Positions 1 to 13,208 of a DNA stretch of 64,000 nt are shown one piece after another. This DNA comes from Daphnia pulex (taxonomy: Eukaryota > Arthropoda > Branchiopoda > Diplostraca > Daphniidae): NCBI RefSeq assembly GCF_021134715.1, contig NC_060023.1, positions 4,278,001 through 4,342,000 on the forward strand. The letters are read 5' to 3'. The notes beneath the pieces are model-generated. The model made no database searches, had not been told where the DNA came from, and saw nothing but the letters and a program-made list of their open reading frames with translations. The position numbers and the translations under genes are program-made. The number at the start of each line of letters is the position of its first letter. The stretch's first letter is position 1.

Positions 1-3000
1 CCGCTGCATGATGCTCCATGCAGAATACCCCTCCAAAGGAAGAAGAAGGAAAAAAAAACCAATATGTGTGTATATGCGCGCACCAAGTGTGTGTAGAACA
101 TCAGTGAATGCTTGATAATAATAAATACACTGCCGCGCCAACGAAATGACGACGAGAGAGAGAGAGCTGGTGTATTATTTATGATCAACAAATTGCTGGT
201 CACCTACTCAGCAGCAGCAGCAACATCATCACTCACGGGCGTTCTCTTCAGCAAATGAACCGTATTGCCATAATTGCTATTGTAGCTCTAACTTCTTGGT
301 TATATCCTTTCTTGATTCTGTTATATCTAACTTACAAGGCATGAAACTGGAAATTCGAATAAGACAAAGCATTTCATTAAACTGCCAGTGCAGATTTCAT
401 TTTTGCAATATACCTAGGCTTTTAGAAAATTATCTATTAACTATTCTTTCGACTGACTCTGCCAATAAAAATTTGGCCAATAAATCGACCGTTCGAGATA
501 TTTTCTTATATGAACCACGATATTAAGAAATCGATGATTTGAATGAGATTTGGCTATTTGTGATGCAAAATTCAACAATTCCGGCCAGACGCTGTATCAA
601 ATTTAGACATAATATTCTGACTTCCGTGCTGTTTGTGTGTGTGCGTAAGGTATTATACTGTTCTCCTCCCGAATATGTTGCAGATCCACATATCTTTTAA
701 TTCCTGAAAGAAGTAGACCTAATATAGCAGAGTAGGCCTATACGGATGCTGCGTCCTATACATATATATAAAGCCACTTTAAGGCCAAGTTTTGTGTCCG
801 ATTCTCGAGCGTCCCATCAGGGTGGGCAATAACCTACAGCATTTCACTATTCAGTGTGTGTGTGTGTTGTGTGTGTTGATGTTCTTTTGTTCCGGTAGCT
901 ATGCCAGGAATTTTCTCATATGTTTATACACGCGCCGGGCGGCAACGACGAAAGGCTGAGCTTTATAACCCGCCTACACAAGAACTTTGGTAATAAAGGT
1001 ATAGGGGTAACCTCAAAGATACATGGAGAGGAGGACGGAAGAATATAAAGCGAGAAGAGAGAATAAGGGGAGAGACGAGAGAGACGAGAGAGCTAGAGAG
1101 AGGGAAGCAAGCAGCAGCAGAGTTATTGGAAGGAGGGGGGAAGCCTGCTCGTTGTCGTTGATCGATCAACCTCGAATCCTCTCGAGCTACTTTCTCGTTA
1201 AACAACCACAATCGCCAACAGTCACCCAAATGTTGGCAATCTTATCTCTGATGCCGCGAGAGGCTGTATCAAGCTATAAATTTACAGCAGGATTTTACTT
1301 TAAAATTGCAAAAATATGTTTGGTATGTTTTAATTTATAAAATTCATTTTAATTTCTAAATTTCAAAATTGACTCGGACAGAATTGGTTCCTTTAAATAA
1401 GAAAATAAGGATAGGCTAATTAGGCTAACTATCTTATACTAAATTTACGATTTAAATTTTAAATTTTAAATATCTACTAGCCCATTCGTACCCAAACAAC
1501 TTACATGAGAAAATTTTTATAATAATAAAAAATAAAAAATAAAAATGAAAGTGGACTAACGTTTTGAAAAAGAAACCGAACGGCTAAAAATGATAACACC
1601 TGCACTGCTTGTATATAGTATTGTGAATATTATTAGTGTAGGCTACTACAAATGGGAAATATTTTAAATGGTTCCGTTTCGCTCTCAGATATGATTTGTT
1701 ATCAATATACCATGCGGTAGACCACTAGATAATCGTTCTCATGGTATTTAATCATGACTGAATAAGCGCGACCATCAATAAGTGCCATCCATCCTCACTC
1801 TACTATATCCATGAAGTATCCCGCCATACAATACAGACCCTGCAGCTGTACAAGTCCCAGCGTCATATAGTTGCTGGAACCATGAAGCTTACACCATCGA
1901 CAATACCAGCTATATATAGAAGATTTAGATCATTTTAGCTTAAGTAGTGTTTTCCACAGAATTACATTGGCCGAGTAGTAGGCTATCCTCGTTTTGATTT
2001 AGATCTCTCACGCTGGGTTACATATATCTTTCTCTTCCGCCGGCTTCGAGATGCACTCGACATATTATGGGGAAATCGACAATCGGCGCGCTATATCTCT
2101 GCTGCGCTGTCTATAACAGTCACAAGAGTGGATCTGTGATGTTATTGAAAGAAACTCGGTGAAGATCCAGCTCGAGCAAATACTATAATATCTCTAACGG
2201 TAGGCGATTCTTGATGGGAGAAGGGGTGCCGGTGCCCAGCTCCAGCACACACACACAAGCTACAGGCGGTGTCTAACAAAAGAATGTTCGTATTATCTGT
2301 AGCTATCTAGATATATTTGTTTATCGTAAGGACAGCGCTTACAAATACCAAAGTATTTGATATTATATCCAGTAGTCCTTGTCCTTATATTCGCTTCTTT
2401 CTTGTGCTCTCATTGTTCCTCCTCGCCTCTATAGCTCCCCCCTTCGATTCCGTTGTTGGAGCGTGAAATCGGCGCGCGCACTCACACACGCACAATTGCC
2501 CTTGCTGAGCTGCTCGCTAGCGAAAAAAATAGACCGCCAACCTTGTAACGCAAATACCTCATGCCTTTTCAGCAACTCACTATGATTAAGAGTCTTTTTA
2601 CAAGATGGGAGAGACTTATACACAAGTGAGGCATTTGTCGATGAGAGCGGCTATATTCAAGCGGAGATGATGAGTCGGTATCCTACTATATAGAGTAGCC
2701 AGCTATAAGAGATATAAAGGATAACATCCGAAATTCTGCGGCAAATCAAAAAGAGAACTTATCTATTTCACTCAAGAATAAAACTATGTTGATGTAAACT
2801 AGGCTAGATATCGTTGCTGTTTGAAATTTCAATCTTTTTGAAATGGGGCTTTCGGCAAATGGTTTTTCGTGAAGAATTTCTCGGCCCATATCGAACGCAT
2901 GAATTATGCACGGAAGACTGAAGAAGAAAAAAAATGCTTGGCCACCAAAAAAAGAGAGAGAGAAAAGACCCTCAGCAGACATAGACTGATGTATATTAAC

Positions 3001-6000
3001 TAATGAAGGCTATAACAAATTCATTTATGGGATTGAATGAAATATATTTTCATGCTGCTGCTGTGAAGGTTGGCCAGGCCATACAATTTTTATTCGAGAA
3101 GCGAAGCCCAACAGTCAATCGTCAATGGGGTTCCCTGAGCACACAAAATAAAAATGGCCAAGAGAAAGCAGCATATATATTGGACGCGGGCATATTTCGG
3201 AAGGTCTGATTTGTTTTTTTTATTTTTCACTGCTGCTGCTGCTGCTGCTGCTATAGCCATCTTTTTACGAATGACGACGGTATCCCACCGAGGCTCTATA
3301 CGGCATCGAAGAAAACCGATTCGATGCCAGCCAGCCGATTTGATTATTCATGAACGGAAAAAAAGAAAAAAAAATGTGGAAACGGAATGCTGCCGATGCT
3401 GACTCTTCTTGTGTGTCTATTCATTTATAGCGCATATACAGATAGGAGCGCAGTCTATACAATGTAAGCAAGGAAATATGCCCCTCTGTGTCTATATAGC
3501 CTCGTCCGCTGAAAGCTGGTCAGTCGTATTTAAGCCTGTGTGCACCCTTTGATCTTGTATCCCTGCTGGGTCATTTCTCCATGACGTCCTCTCTCTCTCT
3601 CTCTCCCTTCCTTCTTAATCCTAATATAATGCCTCACTGTGAGCTATGTGCATTTGAGAAAAGAAAAGAAAAAAAAGTAAAAAGGCATTACACCGAATAT
3701 GTTACAACAGCAAAGAATCTGAACAAGGGGAATTTCCTCCATTACCTTTATGAGATTAAGGTCATTATGCCGCTTTTTTTGGCTATTCAGCTCAGAAATA
3801 AAACATTTAAAGAATTTGTCGATATATAAAAAATGTATCATATAAAAAAACTGTTCGTATAAATAACATAAATAGGATTGCTCATTGCTGCATCAAACAA
3901 TATCTGTACGACTATATCGATATAATAATTTTTGATGAAGATTATTATGATCTATACAACATTTAAAAAAATTGAGTTAGAGAATCGCCCATATAATTTT
4001 AACCATTCTGGTTGAATAAACCAACAACCAGCACCAAGTTTAAACGCAAGCAGTCATCACATACAAACTCGCTATATAGCCTACGCTCGTACAAACGGGG
4101 TACATACGTGCGTATAGATATATGTGGTATCATCACTCTTCGCTGATTGAAATCATTGTAGCGGATTTGATGGCGAACTGTCAACAAAAAAGCCAAAAGA
4201 GATTTGAGCGAGCCAGTCGCCCTAATATTGATGATACATGGAGGAGCTATACGAGCTATACTACATACGGTGCAGCACGGCATATATGGTAGATTTGAAT
4301 CTTTGGAGCGACTCAAAATGAAAGCACTTTTGTGGTGGGGAAACGGAGAACCGTAAAAGTCGCGACATGGAGGAGTCACCCACACAGCAGAGGATGGATG
4401 GGAGCTAGTATATAGGCCTATACAGTCGAATCTAATGGTCAAAACAAAGGGGAGTTCCTGATTTGATTTTGGCGCTGGTTCGCCAATTTAGCGGGGTGAA
4501 GTCGAGGCTGATATGGGAGAAGGCATAGGCAGCTATACAACGGGTGCTTAAGCATCTATACGTATATACATATATATATATACCTTATAGAATAGATATA
4601 GGTAGCCGGGTAAGTGCATTAGAAGGCTGTCAACAGGTGGGAATTGTGGCAGACTAGTGGCGCACGCTTAATGAACACGTGGCTAGACGATGTAAATGGA
4701 AAAGTCTAGGTAACTGCGCGAGGCCCTCCAACTTGGAACCACCACCACGGGAAGAGCGGCGACAGCAGGTATATATTCAATCTGATGTGCGCATAGGCTA
4801 TATAGGGAGGTGTATATTTCTAGCTCTTGGCTCTCGACTATATTGACAGAGAGTTTCTCTATATATAGCCCTATATAGACCTATATGTGTATATGTTTAT
4901 ACATACGTTGTAAGTAGGAGAGATGTAGTAGTGCCACAGAGACAGGTTTTGACTTTGGCCTCTGAGCTTGAAAACGATCCTTACCTTGCTGCTGTGGCGC
5001 CTATGCTGCCTTTTCGTCAAAATATATACCTGAGTCTCCCTGACTTGTTAATTCTCTTTCATATTAAGAAACAATCTTTTAATGTCTCATTTTTTCTTTA
5101 TTCAGAATGTCAATCGTCTAATCTCAGCAGTGCCAACGAGTTGCACTCGCCCATTTTCCCAATGTGCATGCCCACTTCTTTTTATTAATACTGTTGATAG
5201 ATATTGGCATTGTGTTTAGAATCCACAATTGATGACCCTTTAATTCTTTAAACCAAAAAAGGCTAGACATTATTTGCGAAATGTATAATGATTATAAATT
5301 AAGGAACAAACGGCATAGCACATAAGCGTAAAAATTTAAAAAAAAAAGAAACACGATATCGTTGTATTTTCTAGGAGCACGAACGGCTCTTTATTATTGA
5401 CACCGCGCCCATATATATACCATCAGCACTGCATAGACAGAGGCTGCTGGGCTATATGTAACTGCTGTAAATCAAGTCAAACACAATCGAAATGGCCAAG
5501 TTGTGCAATATATATCTATGTCTGTGCTGGTAGCCTTGTTTATACATTTATCACAAAGCGCTCACAGTATATATTAATAGATGAGGTATAGTCGGTGGCT
5601 CGATGATATAGCAGCAGCGGGGGGTCTACAGATTCTCATCGTTATTTACGTTGTGGAATGACGGAGAGAAAGATTGCGTTCTGGCTTCCAAAAAAACAGT
5701 AGATACGATGGGAACCAGGAGGAGAAACGGAAGCGCTATCGAATTAAAAAGAAACAAAAAAAAAAAACTCTGGCGGCAAGATTACTTACTCACTATAAGG
5801 TTACCCTATATTCTATTATACGTATAATAATAATAGCTAAAAGAAGAAAAGCCTTTGGTCTGGTTTTTATTGAAATAAAAAAAAATGCGGTGAAATTAAA
5901 TGACTCTGGTAAAAAAAAATAAGATTATGGACGAATAATCCCGCGAATAATAATATAAGGCTTTTCAAATCTACTGTAGTTGTCAAAAAATAATTTCGCT

Positions 6001-9000
6001 GATGTGTGAAGCACTTTTCACTTTTAAATGCAATTTGTATATATTATAATAGACAAAGTAATAGATTATATAAGCGAATTTGGGCCAAACGTTTGTTGAA
6101 ATTTAATTCCAAAGTATCAGTAAATTCAGTAAATTTTATCTATAGGCCATTGATCGAATCGAATTATTAATCGTGTTCAACTTTCATAAATCAAAACGCA
6201 ACAAAAGTAGAATAGTTGGGAAAGGAGTATATAAGCGGAGAAGGTCATTTCGGGGAGATCACAATGATATAGTGAGGCAGTTCCACTTGAAAGAAAGATG
6301 ATGATAATTATATATACAGATCAAAACCCAAGGGGTTGCGGCCGTATGGACTGGCGCTGAGTCCAACCAGTGGGCGGTCGTTGGTCGAGCGCGCACCCTT
6401 GAAAGGAGACGAAAGCAAGAAGGCCAGAATCATCGATTGGTTAAGGAGGGATCACGTATCATTAGTTTTTCTCCTTTTCATTACGTGAACTCAAAAGCCC
6501 AGCATGATGGAATCCTTATCGATATGCGTATATAACTATGTATAATATTCGAGTGTTTGCTACATACTTGCTACCTTTTTCTATTTAATGAGATGCTTTC
6601 TAGTTTCTATAATGTATATGCATAATAAAACCTAAACAAATGTAAAAACGAAAAACAAAAAGATTAATGGTGAAAGTTAAAAGTAAGATCTGGGTTGTGA
6701 TGCGTTCACTTTGTTAGCCTATTTTAGTTAGAGTTTATACGAGTCATCAGCAGCAACAAATTCTCAATAAATAAAATTGCTAATAGCCTGATATAGTACG
6801 TCATTTAAAATTATGAACAATGAAACGAAAAAAAAAATGTCAATTGTTGAAGCATGGGAAATACATACAATTTGAGTTAGGTATAACTTATAAGTCATAA
6901 ATTCGTAATGAACATGTATACTTGTATAGGCTATCTCTGGCAGTTCTTATTAGCCACGGTATGTTGCATGGAGAATGAACACGGTAACTTCACTAAGATG
7001 AAAATGTTCGATAACAGTTCACTTCGTCTCGACGACGATATGCACTGACACGGTGGTCTCCTCTCGTTATTTCTTGTATCTCGGAATCAGATCAGGTTTA
7101 GGGTTTATTCCACCAGACTTATTCTGGTGGGCTCTGACCGTCTGACGTCACGCCAATACCCCGCGCCTCTCCACCAACTCCATGATTTGTTTCCCCTTTT
7201 CGAGCTCTTTAATGGGTACTGAGAGGCGCCACGTAGACGAACCGTTTGTGGTGTCCGTGTATAGTGATTTTTTTTTCTTAAATTCAGTTAGACTGAGAGC
7301 TATAGGTCTTGGAGCTCGCCAACTTGGCGTTACAGCAAAACTCATTGCTTTTTGAATTTATTTTGAACAAATTGAATTTATTTTGAAACATGTCGAATGA
7401 AAGATACCTTAATTCCAGTACAGCAAAGGAGAATAGAAGAAGGGGAAAGACAAATCGGAATTACGCCATAAGTAAGTTTGGATCTCATGATAACTAGCAT
7501 CGATTTTTCACAGAAAACGGGATAATCTCGCATTAGTTTCGGTAGTCTTATGATATTTTATAAGATATTTTATAATCCTCAATAGGGAATTCTAACACAA
7601 ATTCGATTGAACAGCCGATTTTTTAACAAGAAATGCAATTTGAAATCCCATTAATCCTATCCGATCTAGGTCTATACTATTCAACATGTATACCAATAGT
7701 CTACTTAACTACTTGGTCGGTTTTGAACAATACTCTCCACTATTAGCGTAATTTTTCTACCTATCCGCCTTTTGCCTTTTTCACAACGAAACCAAGAGGT
7801 TGTGCATCTAGCGGTCAACATTTGTAACTATTTGAAAAACTTATACATGCATGAAAAATTGTCAACTACCTGCGTTAGCAAGGTACCCGAAGGGATGTTT
7901 TTAATTTTTTTTCCATAAAAAAAAAATCAATAACACTTTAGCGCGCAAGAAGGGCCTGATTTTGGAATTATTACACAGACAGAGAGTTAAACGCAAGTAG
8001 ATTTAGATTATCAGGAGGTAATTTACAAAAATAAGTTAATTGTCGGGTACCTGGGCATAATACCCTGGTGAGACGGACAGGTGTGTCACAGCGGACGGAA
8101 GCGACCACTGAAGTGGCAGAACTCGTCAGTGGTAAGACAATCTGTGTAGCAGTATAGAAGCAGTGGAGCTGGATGAGCGTGGGTCGCGAAGATGAGGATG
8201 GAGCAGAAAGTTAGTGGAAGTCACCACTGTCATGGACGAAAGCCAGCTTGGCCGGAGGTCAAGCAATACTTCCAGTATTCCACATTCTAAACACATATGA
8301 ATTTCATTGGTGTATCACACAACCTGTTAAGTAATTCCTACACAAAGAACAGAAAAATAGTTTTACCGTTGGAGTGAGGCATCTATTGCGAATCCTTTGC
8401 GCATTTAAAATTGTTGATGTCGTCCGGATATGCGTTTTGTCTCTGACTGTCTCATCTTTAGAAATACTGCGGACTGAATTTGAATTCTCCATCAAATAAA
8501 CCTTAAATGAAAATATGATGTCAAAATACTTAAACACTTTTCTTCAATTATCCAATAGAAGACTATCAGGGAATATTTGACTGATTTAGTATATCTAGCA
8601 TAAATTTTTGGTCAGTTAGCTTAGCTAGACAGTCTTTGCCTTTGTTCGTGACTAGTGAATGAGTCTTTTTTTAGTTAAAAAGAAAAAAAAAAACATTACA
8701 GAATAAGCTTATGAACACATTTAAATGTTCTGTATGTTTAAGTACCCCGAATCTTAATTTTACAGCTTACACTCTTAAAAGTCAATAAACAAAAATATTT
8801 TTACATACCGCCAAGTTCTTCTCGTAGTTCTTCCACCATACACCATGATTCTTCCTTGATTTCTATGTTGTTCGTAACTTCGTCTAGTGGTTTTCATGAC
8901 ACTTCGATGCTTCAATCTTGAATGACATTTTGCTGATACACATTGCCAGGTTTAGATGAAAGATGCTGCTCTCACACACACACACAATTTTTGCAGCAAG

Positions 9001-9133
9001 TTGAAAAGTTGGAAATTTGGTTTTTATATTTCACATCGCGCGTTTGTCACTTCTACAGCTCACAGCTCGGTTCACTAATCAACGATGAAATTGGCGGTTT
9101 TTTAATGTCACTGTCAGGTTGGAGAAGCGAATC
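1..9133. other. AT-rich non-coding stretch with simple repeats; no gene recognised
   Basis: I find no convincing coding segment, tRNA or transposon here. The sequence is rich in TATA-type steps and short microsatellites: a purine (GA-rich) run near 1020-1110, CA repeats near 2250 and 2485, a CTG run at about 3230-3252, and a TA run near 4560-4580. Open frames are short, lack family motifs and do not continue across splice sites. A CRE-like octamer (TGACGTCA) sits at about 7143, and a hairpin (CCACCAGA / TTCTGGTGG) lies near 7110, but no gene start can be tied to them. It could be intergenic DNA or a long intron of a gene outside the window. Confidence 0.6.
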
Positions 9134-10250
9134 TTAATCATTCGGTTGAGCCTTGTGATTTTCTGCTGCACCAGAAGGCAAGGAGAGAGGAAGATTTTGA
9201 GTGATTGGCATTGCTGGTGGATAAACAGATGGCGAGTGAATTGCCGAATTTTCCATGGTCGAAATATCGACGGCAATTGGATTTACATTAGGGGCTACAC
9301 TTAAATAACTGGAATTATGATGAGGGTTATGTGCTGGGTAACCCGGTAACCTGGAGGTGGAAGCAGGTAAAATGGATTCACTTGCGGTTGTTCTATTAGG
9401 TGATCTTGCCCTTGACCCCTCGAGCGACGGAATTTTGTTTGCCTTTCTTGCATGGATTCACAGAGGCATCCTCACTCCTCAGCATCACCGCGAAGATTCT
9501 TTATCAATTGATGTGCGGCTTTGGCTCGACGCTCTTGTTCATCGTCTGAATAGTCCAAACACCCTTCCGGTGGCTCTTGATCATTACCCCATGACGCGTC
9601 GCTTCCTTCCACGAAGGCAGTATGATGATTGATGAGTCTGCGAGGCAAAATATACTTCCATATTCCATTCCAACCTGAATGCCTTGTTCAGTAATGTGCA
9701 TGCTGCAAAGAATTAAATCTAACCTGCAAAAGTATTTGAATCATTAATTTGCATATAAATTTAGATGAAAAATAAATGTGACTCACCATGTACAAATCAG
9801 TTTCCTGACCTGACTGTCAAATACATCGAAGACCTGCCCCAAAAATGTTTTGCCATGATCTTAGAATTTAAATCTATTGCTGGACACCCTTTCTTGGCTG
9901 AAACAATCACCAAAGGGTCAATTATTTGATTCACAACCCCCATTGGTATGCATTCTTCTTCTGGAACAGAGATGATTAAGTCCTCAAGAGTGCCAAGTCA
10001 AGGATTTTCGAATTGATATTAGGTGGCACAACTCCCTGTCGGATGTTTCAACATTATTTTCATTATCTTCAACGCTGAAATTCAAATCAAATCCAACTGG
10101 AATAGTTAGAACACTTTCATCACTATTAGATTCACTTTCTGAATCGCAAAACAGAATCTTGCCTGAAAGTAACATAAAAAATAGTAGATCAATAACTTGT
10201 TTGCGTCCATCCATTTCAACATCCAGCAATACCCCCTTCTGGATCTACAT
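9134..10250 (-). pseudogene. NAF1: NAF1-like pseudogene (H/ACA snoRNP assembly factor)
   Basis: NAF1 chaperones H/ACA small nucleolar RNP assembly in the nucleus, binding the dyskerin complex before GAR1 replaces it. Read on the minus strand there is an acidic Ser/Glu/Asp segment (about 10158-10030), then the Gar1/Naf1 core (about 9990-9785) with EDLIISVPEEECIPMGVV, DPLVIVSAKKGCPAIDL and GQVFDVFDSQVRK. Next comes HITEQGIQVG (about 9700), then GSDASWGNDQEPPEG with YSDDEQERRAK (about 9600-9500), then a Pro/Ser/Asn-rich tail ending with a TAA at 9134-9136. Introns look retained: a GTGAGT donor just below 9788 with a TTTTGCAG acceptor near 9726, and a donor near 9475 with an acceptor near 9357 that keep frame with the tail. 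The core, its upstream edge and the GSDASW exon each change frame, with about three or four indels in total, so it is most likely a decayed duplicate. Retained introns argue against a processed copy. Assembly error is a weaker alternative. Confidence 0.75.
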
Positions 10251-10649
10251 CTATATGTTACACTGTTAAAACTATACTTAGAAAATATATGCATGAATTC
10301 TTATTACATGCTGGTATGAAGGGAATGAGATTGATTTTCCAAGCTAGATGGTAGGCCTGTAGCAGCCTAGAATCAAAGGATTTACAACTTTCTTTTCATT
10401 CGTATAGACAATCTCCATAGTGGAAACATTGAGCAACATGTGATGAACCAATCTAAAAAAATTAAAAGTGGATATTTTATGATCCTATGACGACCCGTTT
10501 TCCAAAACAAATGTAATTGCTCGAAATTATTTGACACTAAAAAATTGAATATAACTGTACACCACACAATGGACTGTAATGTACTGTAAGTGTAATGGTC
10601 GTTTCGTTTCAAAATCGAAGTCAAAGTCGATGTCACTACGCGGTCATTC
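10251..10649. other. Spacer between NAF1-like pseudogene and inverted-repeat element
   Basis: About 400 bp of AT-rich DNA. Earlier NAF1 exons could lie here or in the 10158-10250 stretch, but I see no convincing coding match. Nothing else is recognised. Confidence 0.5.
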
Positions 10650-11256
10650 CCCTGGTAGCACGCCTCTATCTATAGGATGTACGTCGCCCATCTTTTGCAG
10701 CCGAGTGAGATGTCTTAACCCGACGTCCATAGGATTGCCTATGTCTATACTAATGTCGCGCTGTAAGACATCCAAATGGGTACGGCTTACAGCCGTCTTC
10801 AGAAGACTTAAATTTAAGCAAAAAGAAAAAAAGAAACGTTTCTCGATGGGCGCGAAACCACGTTCTTTGGAGTGGTACTCCAGTGCTCTACCCACTACAC
10901 CACTCTATATTACTTTTAACTGTGTTTTGTTCAACGGCTTTAAATTAATACTAGCAGTTAAAATTATGAAAATGTAAAGTCCTTGTCTTCCTCATCTATC
11001 CTGTGGACAGATAATTTGGACATCTCACAGACGTCATGTTACGTCTGTCTGTTAAGCGTCTAATTTCTAGACACAAATGGATGTCCGTGATCGTATGAGA
11101 AACGTAGATCTATAGGACGTCTATACGAAGATAGCATAAGGCCGTAGTAAATTGAGTATCCATGTGATATCCAATTTAGGTTGCAGATAGATCAGATTTG
11201 ATTTAGACATTAAGACATCTATATGATAGACGATGGATGTAAGTGTGCTACCAGGG
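10650..11256 (+). mobile_element. MITE-like element, CCCTGGTAGCA family, copy 1
   Basis: A non-autonomous inverted-repeat element of 607 bp. It begins CCCTGGTAGCACGCC, ends GTGTGCTACCAGGG, and is flanked by a TC dinucleotide on both sides (10648-10649 and 11257-11258), read as a 2-bp target-site duplication. It shares its whole body with copies at 17091-17694 and 41731-42339, which are flanked by GT/GT and TT/TT. No transposase is encoded. A tRNA-like stretch with A-box- and B-box-like motifs lies on the minus strand at about 10842-10905. The superfamily is not determined. Confidence 0.85.
10842..10905 (-). other. tRNA-like module inside MITE copy 1
   Basis: Minus-strand sequence has GTGGTGTAGTGGGTAGAGC (A-box-like) and, about 40 nt on, GTGGTTTCGCGCCC (B-box-like), with a small stem between them: the size and order of a tRNA gene body. 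The acceptor stem is not convincing, so this is tRNA-like rather than a tRNA gene. Confidence 0.5.
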
Positions 11257-12518
11257 TCTATTTTATTTACACTTTCATCATTCCAAAATAGAAGTGGCGC
11301 TTTTTACGTTTACACGCATCCTCCAACATTGGCCCTCTTTTTTGTATTTTGGCTTGATCAGCCATCTAGTGGGCAATCGAGTACTATACCCACCCATACC
11401 AGCAAAAAAAAAACGTGAATAGAAACCCTTCGGGTAACTTTACATTCGTATGAAGTAGTAATCGGGGTTGAAAATAGTAATTGGGTTGAGAGGTTTTCGT
11501 AGGGAATAGAAAATGTGGGTACACATGCATACATAAAATAAAATAAAAAGTAAGATGTAGTCTATCAAACAATACTTAATAGAGAAACAAATGGTACACA
11601 ATTTAACCGACTTAAAAAAACAAAACAAAAAAAAAAAAAAACAAAACAAAAAAGGAATCTAACAAGGATGGCGTGACGTCGCGATTCATAAACTTATATT
11701 CTCGTATATTCTAGCCATTACTCCATTAGTAGTGGAGTAAAGTTATGCCAAAAGGCTATGTTAACCTAGAACAAATTGCAAGAATTGATTTTTTTAATGA
11801 ACTTTATTACTATCAAGGTAATAAATACTTGTTCAAAACCCCCCGAAGAAATAATTATATTTACCATTAAAAATATTGAATTTAAATAAAAAATTTCATT
11901 TAACTATTAATAAAATACCGAATTTAAAATATTTAAAATGAAAAAAAAATCATGAAATGATACCTTGTGATAGGCTACATCATATCACCAAATATGAATG
12001 TTTTCTGTCGAACGGTATTCTAGTTGTATAATTTAGAAGTTGTTACATTTTTAAAAATTTTACACAGTGCCGCCAAAAAGGTTTAACACGGTCTCTTATG
12101 CCCGATAGTCCCTAAGTAAAGTGACGATAACTTATAAACTATAGGATCTAAATTTTTCTATTGTTATTAAAATATAAAAAACATCCTAGCGTATAAGAAT
12201 CGATCGTTGAATTATGGTGTTAATAGGACTTTTTCTTTAGTTATTCATACTTAAACTTAGTCTATCATTTTGTTTTATTAAAAGTAAGTTTACAACAATT
12301 CCCACCACGAGCGTTGTCATCGTTTTCCTGTCAAGTAAGTTTTGTCATGTCTGTTGTATTATTTGGTACCAAATAATAGAAATACACAGATATTCCATTG
12401 ATAAGTAAAGCGAAATTTCTGTTTAATAATTCTTGACAGGAAAGCACATTACAAAAAAACAACAGACATGACAAAACTTATTGATAGTTGGCTATCAACC
12501 TAAGTGAACAGGAAAAAG
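11257..12518. other. Non-coding spacer with a small inverted-repeat cluster
   Basis: AT-rich DNA with poly-A/CAAAA runs near 11620-11655 and no recognised gene. Its only clear structure is the inverted-repeat cluster at 12327-12479, listed separately. Confidence 0.5.
12327..12479. repeat. Small inverted-repeat cluster with 20-bp palindrome
   Basis: Positions 12337-12357 and 12459-12479 are 21-bp inverted repeats built on TTTTGTCATGTCTG. A second inverted pair, CCTGTCAAG (12327) and CTTGACAGG (about 12432), flanks or interleaves it. Between them is the perfect palindrome ATTATTTGGTACCAAATAAT at 12358-12377. It may be a small MITE remnant; no target duplication was identified. Confidence 0.5.
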
Positions 12519-12920
12519 AAGTCAGTATAGAAGTTGATGAAATGTCACTAGATCCATAAATGAAGAAAATCAGGCAAATGGAACAGAATAGTCGGGCAAA
12601 TTAAACAGTGGTGGTGTTCTAGTAATTCAAGATGGAAAACCTATTTTAGCCAACCGTCTATTGGCCTTTAACATGACATCTTTCAAATGTCCTGTTTCTT
12701 ACTTTTTTGTACGGCAACTAACGGCTAAGGCTATTTTTAAGCTAACCGAATTTGTTCTTGAAGGTATGGAAAAATACGGATTTAATGTTTCGAGGATTGT
12801 TGCCTTGTTGGCGACAACGCTTCTATCCACGTAAAGATGTTTCAAATGTGGAGTCCTGATGGCAATCTCGCCCCATTCATTAACATCTTTTCGATGAGGA
12901 CTGATTGTTATTTTTCAGTT
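12519..12920 (+). pseudogene. P-element-like (THAP-type) transposase remnant
   Basis: Conceptual translation gives VSIEVDEMSLDP, then GGVLVIQDGKPILANRL, CPVSYFFVRQLTAKAIFKL and EGMEKYGFNVSRIVA, then in another frame GDNASIHVKMFQMW. The order DEM, a PVxYFF block, a helix, and an Asp-containing GDNAS block matches the RNase H-fold region of P-element/THAP9-type transposases. The DNA-binding THAP end is not seen. At least one in-frame stop and one frame change separate the blocks. The Tc1/mariner element begins 16 bp downstream, so it may have inserted into or beside this older copy. The family call is a moderate inference from motif order. Confidence 0.5.
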
Positions 12921-12935
12921 TTGACCACACACATA

Positions 12936-13148
12936 CAGTCGCGGCTGAAAGTTTCTATACGTGTAGCTCCAAAACCCGCCTTTTTAATGTGTATTGGCGG
13001 ATGATGTCAACCTATGATAGAGGTTGAGCTACCTTATTTGTTAGATTTCTCCTTTTCTTATCCCTAAATAATACGCCCCTCTTTACTTAACTCTTCCCCT
13101 TAACATCAATAACTATTTTACCGCGATGCGGCAGACGGTTCCGCAACC
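12936..13148 (+). repeat. Left terminal inverted repeat of Tc1/mariner element
   Basis: About 213 bp, matching the reverse complement of 14459-14671 with roughly three substitutions by eye. The outermost bases CAGT are typical of Tc1-like ends. Confidence 0.92.
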
Positions 13149-13208
13149 CTTTAAGCTTAGACGTGGCTGTTAAAATAAGTTTAAAAAATTGATTTGACTC
13201 TTTGGAAT

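Noticed and set aside
3999-4442. 147-codon minus-strand frame in the left region
   Set aside because: Composition looks random, with Tyr, Arg, Ser and Ile spread evenly and no motif; probably chance.
7390-7471. Possible first exon (MSNERYLNSSTAKENRR) ending at GTAAGT, downstream of a CRE-like site
   Set aside because: No downstream exon or family match was found, so it cannot be supported.
8304-8537. 77-codon minus-strand frame
   Set aside because: No recognisable motif, no coding context and low-complexity surroundings.
9357-9632. Plus-strand 91-codon frame
   Set aside because: It overlaps the NAF1-like exons on the other strand, which have clear family motifs; it is a shadow.
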